Positions 1 to 8,710 of a DNA stretch of 36,562 nt are shown here, piece after piece; the first letter of the stretch is position 1, and every line of letters begins with the position of its first letter. The stretch covers positions 1-36,562 of the forward strand of contig CAZJQI010000045.1 in assembly GCA_964548275.1 (NCBI GenBank). The letters run 5' to 3'. The notes under the pieces were generated by a model. It was not told the DNA's origin, did not search any database, and saw only the letters and a list, made by a program, of their open reading frames with translations. This stretch comes from JAUVUV01 sp964548275 (GTDB lineage Bacteria; Gemmatimonadota; Glassbacteria; GWA2-58-10). A program made the position numbers and the translations under genes.

Positions 1-945
<945 letters not shown>

Positions 946-1026
946 CTTCTTTTTTTCGCTCGGAATTAATTAAGTCTCAACTTACAAGACCCGGCTTGAA
1001 ACGCAGTTTCACACGACACTCACACT

Positions 1027-1043
1027 ATTATTGTCAAAGAACA
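1027..1043 (-). promoter_or_regulatory. boxA-like antitermination site of the rRNA leader
   Basis: On the minus strand the leader reads TGTTCTTTGACAATAAT, very close to the bacterial boxA consensus that binds NusB/NusE (S10) for rRNA antitermination. It lies about 80 nt before the mature 16S 5' end and downstream of the promoter at 1191-1219, as in known rrn leaders. The TTGACA inside it has no matching -10, so it is unlikely to be a -35 element. Confidence 0.65.
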
Positions 1044-1190
1044 TAATCGACTTCGGTCGATTTAAAATAAACTAACAATCAAACCTTTGTCTGTCAATAT
1101 CTTTCTCTTTTTATTCTCTAACTTTATCTCAGAACAAATCCAAACCCTGTGCTAACCAATCTCTAAAAAAATCTCTTTCTGTCTATCTAT

Positions 1191-1219
1191 AGTATAATTA
1201 CTATAAAATGCCCTGTCAA
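1191..1219 (-). promoter_or_regulatory. rRNA operon promoter (sigma-70 type)
   Basis: The minus strand has a perfect -35 TTGACA (1219-1214), a 17-base spacer and a -10 TATACT (1196-1191). Transcription would start near 1184 and give a leader of about 240 nt before 16S. A second TTGACA at 1097-1092 has only a weak -10 (TAGTTT) and could be a P2. The rest of 946-1190 is AT-rich leader without a gene. Confidence 0.75.
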
Positions 1220-1262
1220 TAGCCTCGCTCCTGTTTTCTGCCAGGGTGGGGAAAGTTTTCCC

Positions 1263-1290
1263 TTGCTTTATCATTTTCCTTTTATATACT
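1263..1290 (+). promoter_or_regulatory. candidate promoter of thiE
   Basis: TTGCTT (1263-1268), a 16-base spacer and TATACT (1285-1290) resemble a sigma-70 promoter facing away from the rRNA promoter. Transcription would begin near 1297, just after the first possible TTG start (1295). This favours the internal TTG start at 1355 for thiE. Confidence 0.4.
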
Positions 1291-1354
1291 GCGTTTGGCC
1301 ATTGGTAATGAACGCTGCTACATATTTTCCACAAACACTTCCCGTGAGCGCTCA

Positions 1355-1975
1355 TTGAGCAGGTTTTACCCCATTATCAACCTGGATGTTTCAACAAACT
1401 CCGGACCTGAACTGGCAAACCGATTATCACGCGCAGGATGTACCATGCTCCAGGTAAGAGCCAAGGATGCAACATCGGCTCAATTCTTTTCGTTTGCAGA
1501 GCAAGTGGTGCACTCAGTAGCCGAACACTGCCGGGTGATAGTCAACGACCGGGCCGATATCGCTCTCACCGTGGGTGCGGCCGGGGTACATCTTGGCGAG
1601 CACGACCTGCCGATTTGGTCTGTGCGCAAATTCGTTCCCGCTGGTTTTATAATCGGCGCAACAGCCCGCGATCCCGGCACGGCCCAAAAGGCTCAGCAAG
1701 ACGGAGCGGATTATATCGGAGCCGGGGCGGTGTTCCCTACCGGGACGAAAAGTGATACCCGCCTGATCGGGCTGGCGGGCCTGGCCGAAATAGCAAAATC
1801 GGTCGACATCCCGGTTTACGGTATCGCTGGGGTGAGCCTGGCTAACTGCGCCTCAGTGGTTCAGGCGGGCGCTTACGGAGCAGCGGGAATCACGGCTATC
1901 ACCCGGGCCGAAAACCCGGTATCGGCTTTCCAGGCACTGGAAGAATCTTTGCAGAAAGCCGCCCAAGCCGTCTAA
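1355..1975 (+). CDS. thiE: Thiamine-phosphate synthase (ThiE)
   Basis: ThiE joins HMP pyrophosphate and the thiazole phosphate to make thiamine phosphate in the cytoplasm. The 206-residue product from the TTG at 1355 has the usual family length and TIM-barrel motifs: QVRAKD with Arg35 for the LREK motif, NDRADIA near residue 64, GVHLGEHDLP near 77 and FPTGTK near 127. GIAGVSLANC near 156 corresponds to the usual GGI strand. IGATARD replaces the more common IGVSTH-like motif, a modest divergence. A TTG at 1295 would add 20 residues, but it coincides with the predicted transcription start, so 1355 is preferred; neither start has a strong ribosome site. It stands alone: no other thi gene is nearby. 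TenI-like regulators share this fold, but the intact active-site motifs favour ThiE. Confidence 0.85.
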   Translation: MSRFYPIINLDVSTNSGPELANRLSRAGCTMLQVRAKDATSAQFFSFAEQVVHSVAEHCRVIVNDRADIALTVGAAGVHLGEHDLPIWSVRKFVPAGFIIGATARDPGTAQKAQQDGADYIGAGAVFPTGTKSDTRLIGLAGLAEIAKSVDIPVYGIAGVSLANCASVVQAGAYGAAGITAITRAENPVSAFQALEESLQKAAQAV

Positions 1976-2080
1976 TCCTTGAAAGGCGGGATAATTTTTA
2001 CCTGAAAATATCCAGTACTAACTGACTATAAACCATTTAAGCTGTCATTATTCGACCAACTTTAACCAAAAGCTTAAACC

Positions 2081-2278
2081 ATGGCCATTTCCAAGGTCTG
2101 GATCGAGGAAGGCTGCACCATTTGCGGCATTTGCGAGGAAGAACGCCCGGAAGTGTTCGAGCTTGGCGATGAGAGCGCAGTAGTTAAAGACGATGTAAAT
2201 CTTGCCGAATACGAAGATAGTATTATCAATGCCGTAGAGAGCTGCCCGGTGCAGATCATCCAGTACGAGGAAGAATAA
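2081..2278 (+). CDS. Single-cluster ferredoxin
   Basis: A 65-residue acidic protein with Cys12, Cys15 and Cys18 in a CTICGIC motif and a fourth ligand in SCPV (Cys55). This is the pattern of a monocluster [4Fe-4S] ferredoxin of the Fer4 type, a small cytoplasmic electron carrier. The PEVF sequence after the third Cys is typical of the family. No clear Shine-Dalgarno sequence precedes the ATG. It lies 105 bases after thiE and is followed by a structured intergenic stretch and a DsrE-like gene. Its redox partner cannot be read from the context. Confidence 0.88.
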   Translation: MAISKVWIEEGCTICGICEEERPEVFELGDESAVVKDDVNLAEYEDSIINAVESCPVQIIQYEEE

Positions 2279-2289
2279 GCCCGGATCAG

Positions 2290-2412
2290 ACGGGATATGT
2301 AAATTTTACCATGGATGGATTGCGAACCCGGCTTGTTCACCGTAGGTCAGGCACAATCGCCTTATGTTACCTTTCGGGAATAATCCGGGTTTATTAAATT
2401 AAAATATCCCGT
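2290..2412. other. long imperfect inverted repeat (possible structured leader)
   Basis: ACGGGATAT at 2290-2298 is exactly complementary to ATATCCCGT at 2404-2412. The pairing can extend inward imperfectly through AT-rich flanks. A second nested pair, AACCCGG (2325-2331) with CCGGGTT (2385-2391), lies inside it. The stem-within-stem layout fills the whole gap between the ferredoxin and the DsrE-like gene and ends about 40 bases before the latter's start. It could be a structured 5' leader or a degenerate palindromic element. There is no U-tract, so a simple terminator is unlikely. Confidence 0.35.
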
Positions 2413-2450
2413 GTGATAAGATTGATGTTTTTCTCGCACTTAGAGGAAAA

Positions 2451-2888
2451 ATGGCAGAGAATAAGTCAAAAGTAAGCGTGCAGCCCCTTGTGATCTTCGC
2501 CCATTCGGACGGTTTCGACCGCCTCTACCAGACCGCCTCGATTGCGCTGACCGCAGCGGTCTCAGGAAGGCCGGTGGCGGTGGTTCTGTTTTTCTGGGCG
2601 CTGAGAGCTGTGGTGAAAGGCAAAATGGACGAGTTTGTTTTTACTGCCGCCTCCGAGGAAGCCGCGCAAGAGGCGGACAAAAAAATCACCACCGGAAACA
2701 ATCCGCCGCCGTCAGAAATGCTACGCATGGCCCGCGAGACAGGGCGGGTGCGCCTGTACGCTTGCAGCGCCTCGATACAGTATATGGGACTGGAACTGGA
2801 AGAAACCGCGAAGGTGGTGGATGAGGTAGTGGGCCTTTCGACTATCCTGAGGCTGTCGCTGGACGGCCCGGAGACAATCTATATCTGA
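2451..2888 (+). CDS. DsrE/DsrF-like family protein
   Basis: A 145-residue cytoplasmic protein of the DsrE/TusD-like fold. The N-terminus forms the first strand (PLVIFAHSDGFD) and the C-terminal half carries LYACSASIQYMG with Cys105, the position of the sulfur-carrying or structural Cys in this family. Family members act in sulfur transfer or as peroxiredoxin-like accessory proteins. A strong ribosome site (AGAGGAAAA) directly precedes the ATG. The ferredoxin lies upstream on the same strand, so a redox or sulfur-relay role is possible, but no dsr or tus partner genes are present and the substrate is unknown. Confidence 0.75.
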   Translation: MAENKSKVSVQPLVIFAHSDGFDRLYQTASIALTAAVSGRPVAVVLFFWALRAVVKGKMDEFVFTAASEEAAQEADKKITTGNNPPPSEMLRMARETGRVRLYACSASIQYMGLELEETAKVVDEVVGLSTILRLSLDGPETIYI

Positions 2889-2963
2889 ATTCTACTGCAT
2901 AAAGTGAAGCTTTTGGGGATTTCACCGCGCTTCCGCCTGAAATTATACAGGTAACCGATTTAC

Positions 2964-5081
2964 TTATTCACCCGCCGGACACTCGAAAACAACCGCCACA
3001 TTTTTCACCTCGCCCCAGCGGCCTGTGTTCACAGTGTAGCCCGACTCGCTGAAAGCATCCTCTATTTCCACACTCTGTGAGTGTTTCCTTCCGTTGGAGA
3101 CCCACTTGTGGGTCACAAGAAGCCTGCTTGCGCCTGTTTTAACTCCCCGGGTAAAAGCGGCCAGGCGGATATCATCGCACGCCATCCGGTCGAGCCGGTA
3201 GCGCAGGTAAACTTTTTTCGCACCCGGGGGCAGTTTATCCACTGTGCGATCCACCTCCGGCCAGGCCAGAAGCCGGCTTTCGCGCCTGCCGTCGAGCCAC
3301 TGGCCAGGCGGCTTATACTCCCAGAGAGTTTTGAAAGGCCCATCCGGCGAGACTGACCAGGCGATCGAGGCATTGGCGGCTTTGGCTGAAAGTCTCCGCT
3401 GAGCGGTTTGTCTGGTCTCTGCGGTGAGTTTTTCAGGCGCGAGTTTGTCTAAAACCAGGAATCTGCCGCCGGCGTGGACTTTCAGCAGATCGGAGCCATC
3501 AGGGGCGCTCAACTCGAACACAGCCTCGCCCTTTCTCCAGCCTGCGGGCTTGAGCAGGCAGTTATCATCCTCGGTCACGCACTGGAGCCTGTCAACACTG
3601 CAGGCAAACTCCTCCATTCTTTCTATATCCACCGGGAAAGCCCACCTTCTAACCGGCGGCCCGGGCCTGTAAACCAGCTCGTTGGCTCCTGTGCTGATCT
3701 CCGGCAGCGAGCGAGGATTGAGCTGGATCAGGCTGGTCAGTTTCACGTCCCTGATTCGCACCGCTTCGGCCGGCTGCGGGCCGCTCAGGGTAAATCGCAC
3801 CAGGTAGCCGTAGCGCCCGGAAACCGCGCTGTGTGCGCCGTGCTCGCTGGCTGCCAAAACCCTGGGACCGGTTTTCCAGGGCCCGGTGTAAGGACCTTTG
3901 AGTGTACCGCAGAACTGCCAGCTTCTGCCGAGGTCTGTGGATGTTTCTACACTCACACGGTGGTCTGCTCCGGCAAGCTCGGCGTAAAAAGCAAACTCAG
4001 CGTCGATCAGCACATACGGGCTGGGCATTTCGAACACGGCTGTGGCGGGTTTCATGCCGTCTGAGCGGGCCAGCGCACTGTGCGCACTTTCCGGCAGGTG
4101 AAGGTTATCGTTGAAACCGGGCGCAAACACAGGATAGTAAGCGCTCTTGCGCGACAGGGGAGGAGAGTACTCGATTCTGCCGGTGGCCCACGTTCGGGCA
4201 TCTTTCTGGCTGTGGGGGCCTTCCTCTGTGCGAATGTTGTATCGTTCGATTTCCCGGGGGAACTCCTGGTAAGTGCCGGCTTTCTTTTTATAAGGAAGGT
4301 AAAACAGGCCCTCGCTCTCTGGTTCGTAAAAGCGGATCAGGCGCTCCCCGGGGCGAAGGATGAAATCCATCGAGTGGCCGAGCGGGAAACGGGTGAAAGG
4401 GAAAAGCCAGTTGTCTTTTTTGCTGGAGAAAAGTTCCGCATAGCCGCCCATCGCTTTGGCCCGCACATCCGCCGGGTACCAGGGGAAGACGACCTTGGCC
4501 GAATCGATCACATCAGGGGCAAGCAGCTTGCTCAGGATAATGTTCTCATCGTTTTCGAGCTGGCGCACTGAGGCTATCGGAAGCCTGCGCGGGTCGCCCT
4601 CGCCTACTGTGGTGAAACCCAGCATGTCTGAGTCGAGCATGTTGTACTTGCTGTTGAAAAAAACCTCGGTCACCGTGTGGCCGGTCACAAACCAGACCCT
4701 TGCATCCGGGAAGCCCCCTGCCTCCCAGAGAGCCTCCAGCAGAGGCGCAATCTGATAACAGAGCCCGAACCCGTAGCTGTTGAGCAGCTTGAGCGGATCG
4801 AGCACCTCGCCCAGCGGCTCCTCGTAAGCCCAGCCACCGATATGGTAGAAGATTCCCGGCTCGACAAAGCGGCCGTCGGTGAGAAGGTAGCGCCAGATGG
4901 CCTCGGCCTTCTCGCGATCGGTTTTCGCACCGGCTGCCTCATACAGTGCCTCGGCCACGCTTTTCAACTCGCGCGTGTCAGGCTCTCCGGCCACCAGCAC
5001 CCAGGGAGAATACACCTGGGCCTGTAAGGAGGCAGCGGCTAAGACCAGAGAAAAACTGAGGACGAACCAAAAGCTTCTCAT
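2964..5081 (-). CDS. Secreted protein with transglutaminase-like domain
   Basis: A 705-residue protein with an N-terminal signal peptide (hydrophobic residues 4-19, cleavage probably after LQAQ). Residues of about 40-160 look like a transglutaminase-like cysteine-protease fold: helix EKAEAIWRYL, then GFGLCYQIAP with Cys108, VTGHTVTEV with His135 and YNMLDSD with Asp150, forming a plausible Cys-His-Asp triad. The remaining 500 residues contain no motif I recognise. They look beta-rich and include a stretch (about 350-460) resembling the discoidin or jelly-roll modules of secreted hydrolases. A strong ribosome site (GGGAGGG) precedes the ATG. It is convergent with the DsrE-like gene. A secreted amidase or peptidase role is an inference. 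Confidence 0.7.
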   Translation of the reverse strand: MRSFWFVLSFSLVLAAASLQAQVYSPWVLVAGEPDTRELKSVAEALYEAAGAKTDREKAEAIWRYLLTDGRFVEPGIFYHIGGWAYEEPLGEVLDPLKLLNSYGFGLCYQIAPLLEALWEAGGFPDARVWFVTGHTVTEVFFNSKYNMLDSDMLGFTTVGEGDPRRLPIASVRQLENDENIILSKLLAPDVIDSAKVVFPWYPADVRAKAMGGYAELFSSKKDNWLFPFTRFPLGHSMDFILRPGERLIRFYEPESEGLFYLPYKKKAGTYQEFPREIERYNIRTEEGPHSQKDARTWATGRIEYSPPLSRKSAYYPVFAPGFNDNLHLPESAHSALARSDGMKPATAVFEMPSPYVLIDAEFAFYAELAGADHRVSVETSTDLGRSWQFCGTLKGPYTGPWKTGPRVLAASEHGAHSAVSGRYGYLVRFTLSGPQPAEAVRIRDVKLTSLIQLNPRSLPEISTGANELVYRPGPPVRRWAFPVDIERMEEFACSVDRLQCVTEDDNCLLKPAGWRKGEAVFELSAPDGSDLLKVHAGGRFLVLDKLAPEKLTAETRQTAQRRLSAKAANASIAWSVSPDGPFKTLWEYKPPGQWLDGRRESRLLAWPEVDRTVDKLPPGAKKVYLRYRLDRMACDDIRLAAFTRGVKTGASRLLVTHKWVSNGRKHSQSVEIEDAFSESGYTVNTGRWGEVKNVAVVFECPAGE

Positions 5082-5169
5082 TTATCCCTCCCGACAAAGA
5101 GTCTGAAAAAAGCTTTTTCCCAATGCTGTCACATTTCAAATATGGAATAACTCACCGCGCGTGTGGAGT

Positions 5170-6669
5170 TTACCTGAACAGAATTATCTTTAAACCTTTC
5201 TTCAAGCTTCCACCAATCCCCAGTTCCTGCATTCTCCAAATCGTATTTTTCGAAAAAATCCGCTTGAGCCTGTTAAGTTTATTTCTCCCGTCCACTGTTT
5301 TCTCTACTTTAGAAACCAAATTTCTGAATATCTGGGGAGCTATATTGACACAAAAACAGTTGGCCGGACTTTGATGATTATAAAGGGAAGGATCGTAATT
5401 TTCATCTATTATTCCATTTCTTTTACAATAGTCAAATGCCTCTGTTCCCGGATATGGCGTGAATATGCTATAAACCAGCAAGTCGCATTTCGTTTTCTTT
5501 ATTGCATCCAAAGTATCTTTTAAGGTCTCTACTGTCTCCTGCGGAAAACCGACAATAAAGAAAGCATGAAGCACAATACCGTGTCTTTTAACTATCTTGC
5601 AGGCTTCCAGCGCTTCCTCTATGGTTATATCCTTCCTCATTGCCCGAAGTATTTCATTATTGCCTGATTCAATACCCAGCCTGATCGCATAGCAACCTGC
5701 CGTTTTCATCAAGGATACGGTCTTTTCATCGACCAGTTTTACATGAATCTCACAGTTCCATTTTATACCCGGACAATGACGTATCAGGGCATTACACAAC
5801 TCATAAAGATATTTTCCAGTTACGCCGAAAATGTCATCCTCAAAACAAAAATATCTTAATCCCTCACTCTGAAGTTCATTGATTTCTTTGACAACATTAT
5901 CGGGTGAACGAAATCTTACTTTCCTGCTCCAGATATTCCTGGAGCCACAGAAAAAACAATTGTACGGGCAGCCTCTTGTTGCGAAGATATAGCTGAAGGC
6001 CTCGGGCGGGTATTGATCGTAGTCTTTAAGTAGTTCATTGGCGGCTTCATGGGGAAAACAGAGAGAATCCAGATCCTTTATGAACTCTCGTGCTTGATTC
6101 TTAATAATCCGACTGTTTTCTCGATAAATAATCCCCGGTATGCCCTCGAACCCTTTCCCGGAATCAATCATCCCAAGCAGATCCACAATAGTTCGCTCAC
6201 CTTCTCCCAATACGCACATATCGATCACAGAGTATTTAAGTACTTCAGCCCCTACCATACAGACGTGAGGACCTCCTAATACCACCTTTATCCTTTCATC
6301 CAATTCCTTGGCAAGTTTGGCCACATTGATTGCGGAGGCAAAATCTTGAGATTTGGCAGTAATCCCTACAACAGCGGGCGCATACTCAGATATGACTGAT
6401 TTGATCTCACCCCAGACCGGGGCTGATAAGTCTTTGAGGTTTCTCAGGTAGTTATCGAAACCCGCACCCGCCATATGGCTGACCAAGATTGTTTCGCTTT
6501 TCGGGCAAAAATCAGCATTATAGACCATTGTCCTCCAGCTGGTCTCTCTCCTGACCATCCCCGCCAAATAACCAAGCGAAAGCGGATACCTGTTGAGCGA
6601 GTAGGTTTCCTTGAACAAGCGGTAAAAGGGAGGCTCGATAAATAATATTCCGTTGAGTTCTTTTTTCAT
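5170..6669 (-). CDS. B12-binding-domain type radical SAM protein
   Basis: A 499-residue protein. Residues of about 5-170 have the cobalamin-binding-like Rossmann fold (VVGITAKSQDF, VVLGGPHVCMVGAE, VLGEGERTIVDLL), and residues of about 225-430 a radical SAM barrel with TRGCPYNCFFCGS (Cys234, Cys238, Cys241 for the [4Fe-4S] cluster). This is the BchE/P-methylase-like architecture, whose members modify lipids, antibiotics or tetrapyrroles. The DxHxxG motif that binds the cobalamin base is not visible, so B12 may be bound base-off or not at all. Base composition is clearly more AT-rich than the flanking genes, which may indicate later acquisition. The ribosome site is weak. The substrate is unknown; the polysaccharide cluster next door suggests a surface lipid or glycan. 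Confidence 0.82.
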   Translation of the reverse strand: MKKELNGILFIEPPFYRLFKETYSLNRYPLSLGYLAGMVRRETSWRTMVYNADFCPKSETILVSHMAGAGFDNYLRNLKDLSAPVWGEIKSVISEYAPAVVGITAKSQDFASAINVAKLAKELDERIKVVLGGPHVCMVGAEVLKYSVIDMCVLGEGERTIVDLLGMIDSGKGFEGIPGIIYRENSRIIKNQAREFIKDLDSLCFPHEAANELLKDYDQYPPEAFSYIFATRGCPYNCFFCGSRNIWSRKVRFRSPDNVVKEINELQSEGLRYFCFEDDIFGVTGKYLYELCNALIRHCPGIKWNCEIHVKLVDEKTVSLMKTAGCYAIRLGIESGNNEILRAMRKDITIEEALEACKIVKRHGIVLHAFFIVGFPQETVETLKDTLDAIKKTKCDLLVYSIFTPYPGTEAFDYCKRNGIIDENYDPSLYNHQSPANCFCVNIAPQIFRNLVSKVEKTVDGRNKLNRLKRIFSKNTIWRMQELGIGGSLKKGLKIILFR

Positions 6670-6769
6670 CTTGCAGCAATATCTCTAATAGCACAATTGT
6701 GAGAGTTCTTCAAACGCGCTGGAGAAGATTCTCTGGAGACAGGTTCTGGTGAGAAATGTTACTCAAAGG

Positions 6770-7561
6770 CTACATCAAAGCCCGCAGCAGCCCGCCGTCA
6801 ACCTGGATCGTGGCGCCGGTGATATAGCCGGCCCGCTCGGAGGCCAGGAACGCCACCAGTGCGGCAAGTTCACGCGGCTTTCCCATTCTTCCCAGCGGTA
6901 TCCCGGCATAGAGCGCATCCAGAACCTCATCGTATGTTTTGCCCTCGTTTTCAGCACGATTTTTTAACAAGCTCACTGAGCGTTCTGTCTCGATAAATCC
7001 CGGGCAGACATTGTTGACCAGGATCCTGTCGCAGGCAAGCTCGTTGGAGAGAGTCTTGGCCAGGCCAACCACACCGGCGCGCACCGCATTGGAAAGGATC
7101 AGGCTATCCACCGGCTGCTTGACCGCCACAGAGGTGATATTGATAATTCTCCCGCTGCCGGCGGCTCGCATCGGGCCTACCACGGCGCGCGAGAAACGCA
7201 CCGCGCTGAGCAGGTTCAGCTCGAACGCGGCCAGCCAGGCGGCATCATCGTGGGCCTCGAACGGTCCCGGCGGCGGACCCCCGGCATTGTTCACCAGAAT
7301 ATTCACCGTGCGAAATTTTTTTACCGCGGTACCGACTACAAATTCTGCGGCCTCTTGGGTGGATACATCCGCAGCTACTCCCACTACCGGCGAGCCGGTT
7401 TCTCTCTGGATTCGCTCCGCTGCCGCCTTTATATTTTCCTCACTTCGGGAGCAGATTACAACTTTCGCCCCCTCGCTGGCCAACTCCCAGGCGCAGGCGT
7501 AGCCCAGCCCCCTGCTCGATGCGCAAACTACGGCCACCTTGTCTTTAAGACCGAGATCCAT
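6770..7561 (-). CDS. Short-chain dehydrogenase/reductase with altered catalytic motif
   Basis: A 263-residue SDR-fold protein. The cofactor loop reads ASSRGLG (residues 14-20), NNAG is at 91-94 and the conserved catalytic Ser is kept (TSVA, Ser144). The classical YxxxK is missing: the aligned positions hold Ser157 and Arg161 (SNAVR). The subfamily with LSNxxRAGVVGLAK at this place is known among FabG-like SDRs and may be non-reductive or use other residues. The ATG at 7561 gives the typical MDLGLK start and follows GGAGGAG; an ATG at 7576 would add five residues. It follows the GT4 gene by about 25 bases on the same strand, so it probably belongs to the polysaccharide operon. Confidence 0.8.
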   Translation of the reverse strand: MDLGLKDKVAVVCASSRGLGYACAWELASEGAKVVICSRSEENIKAAAERIQRETGSPVVGVAADVSTQEAAEFVVGTAVKKFRTVNILVNNAGGPPPGPFEAHDDAAWLAAFELNLLSAVRFSRAVVGPMRAAGSGRIINITSVAVKQPVDSLILSNAVRAGVVGLAKTLSNELACDRILVNNVCPGFIETERSVSLLKNRAENEGKTYDEVLDALYAGIPLGRMGKPRELAALVAFLASERAGYITGATIQVDGGLLRALM

Positions 7562-7585
7562 TCTCTCCTCCAGCATATGAAAGCT

Positions 7586-8710
7586 TCAGACAGTCCTCGC
7601 TTTGCGCAGAACGTCCTCGTAAAGTGCGGCGGTGCGTTCGATCATTTTCTCCACGCTGAACTGGGTGAACATCCTCCTGCGTGCGGCCTCCCCGATCTTC
7701 CGGCAACGCTCCGGGTCTGTCAACAGGCCTCCGACCTCTCTCAACAGCCCCTGCTCATCTCCGCAGGGCAGCACCACTCCGCTCACCTGTTGCTCGATAA
7801 GCTCGCTCACCCCGCCTGTGTCGAATACCACCACTGGCAGGCCCGAGACCATCGCTTCCATCACCGCATTGGGCAATCCCTCCCGCAGGGAAGTGAGCAC
7901 GAAAATATCCATCGCAGCAAATACCGTTTCCACGTCTTTCCTCGGACCGAGCAAAATGATATCTTCACCCACGGCTCCAGTTTCGGTAACTTTCACTTCG
8001 TAGGACTGATCAAGCCCCAACCCGGCGGCAATGGCCCTGACCCTGCCATGCCGGGCCTCAAGAGCCGCTATCAGCCTGAAAAAGGCCGGGAGGTTTTTTT
8101 CCGGGGCATCCTTGCTCAGAGTTCCCACCACCAATGCATTCTGGGGGATATTAAACCTGCGGCGGGCGGCCTGCCTGGTTTTTTCAGTGCGCGCTGGCAG
8201 GGGAAGCGCCCCGTTATGCACCACCCGGAATTTCGATTCGCTCACCCGGTAACGTCCGGAATAGGCTTTGATCGCTGCATGGCTGTTAGCGTGAATCGCA
8301 TCGCCCACCGCCAGCGCACGGGCCAATAGCCTGTCCCTCACCGGTCCTCCATCTGTCGGCATGGAGAGCACCGTGGGAATGAACTTCGGACGGCCGGCAA
8401 GAGCCAGGCCCAGATAGCTGTAGATGTTCGCCGTTTCAAGGTGGCTGTGAACCAGCTCGATACTATCTTCACGCAGCAGCCGGGCCAGTTTTAATAAGCG
8501 CCCCGGGTCGTAACGCCCCCGGCGTTTGATCCAATGCAGGCGAATCTGCGCTTTCCCGATTTCAGCGCCGTAGGGCTCGACAAGTTCCGAAAGACAGATT
8601 ACGCTCACCGGCCAGCCCGCCCCGGCCAGACCGCGGGCGATCAGGCTCACCTGGCGTTCCGCTCCTCCGAAACCGAGCTGGCCGATAACCAAAGCGATTT
8701 TCCCTTTCAC
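7586..8710 (-). CDS. Glycosyltransferase family 4
   Basis: A 374-residue GT-B glycosyltransferase that would transfer an activated sugar to a growing glycan on the cytoplasmic side of the membrane. The N-terminus has the GGAERQVS loop and HSHLETANIYSYLG. The C-terminal half has the GT4 nucleotide-sugar motif EGLPNAVMEAMVSGLPVV with the E-x7-E pair. The start is a GTG that overlaps the stop of the upstream O-antigen ligase (GTGA), so the two are translationally coupled. Sugar and acceptor cannot be told from sequence. Confidence 0.9.
   Translation of the reverse strand: MKGKIALVIGQLGFGGAERQVSLIARGLAGAGWPVSVICLSELVEPYGAEIGKAQIRLHWIKRRGRYDPGRLLKLARLLREDSIELVHSHLETANIYSYLGLALAGRPKFIPTVLSMPTDGGPVRDRLLARALAVGDAIHANSHAAIKAYSGRYRVSESKFRVVHNGALPLPARTEKTRQAARRRFNIPQNALVVGTLSKDAPEKNLPAFFRLIAALEARHGRVRAIAAGLGLDQSYEVKVTETGAVGEDIILLGPRKDVETVFAAMDIFVLTSLREGLPNAVMEAMVSGLPVVVFDTGGVSELIEQQVSGVVLPCGDEQGLLREVGGLLTDPERCRKIGEAARRRMFTQFSVEKMIERTAALYEDVLRKARTV

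Noticed and set aside
7250..8329. 359-codon plus-strand open frame
   Set aside because: It overlaps the SDR and GT4 genes on the other strand; no ribosome site or domain.
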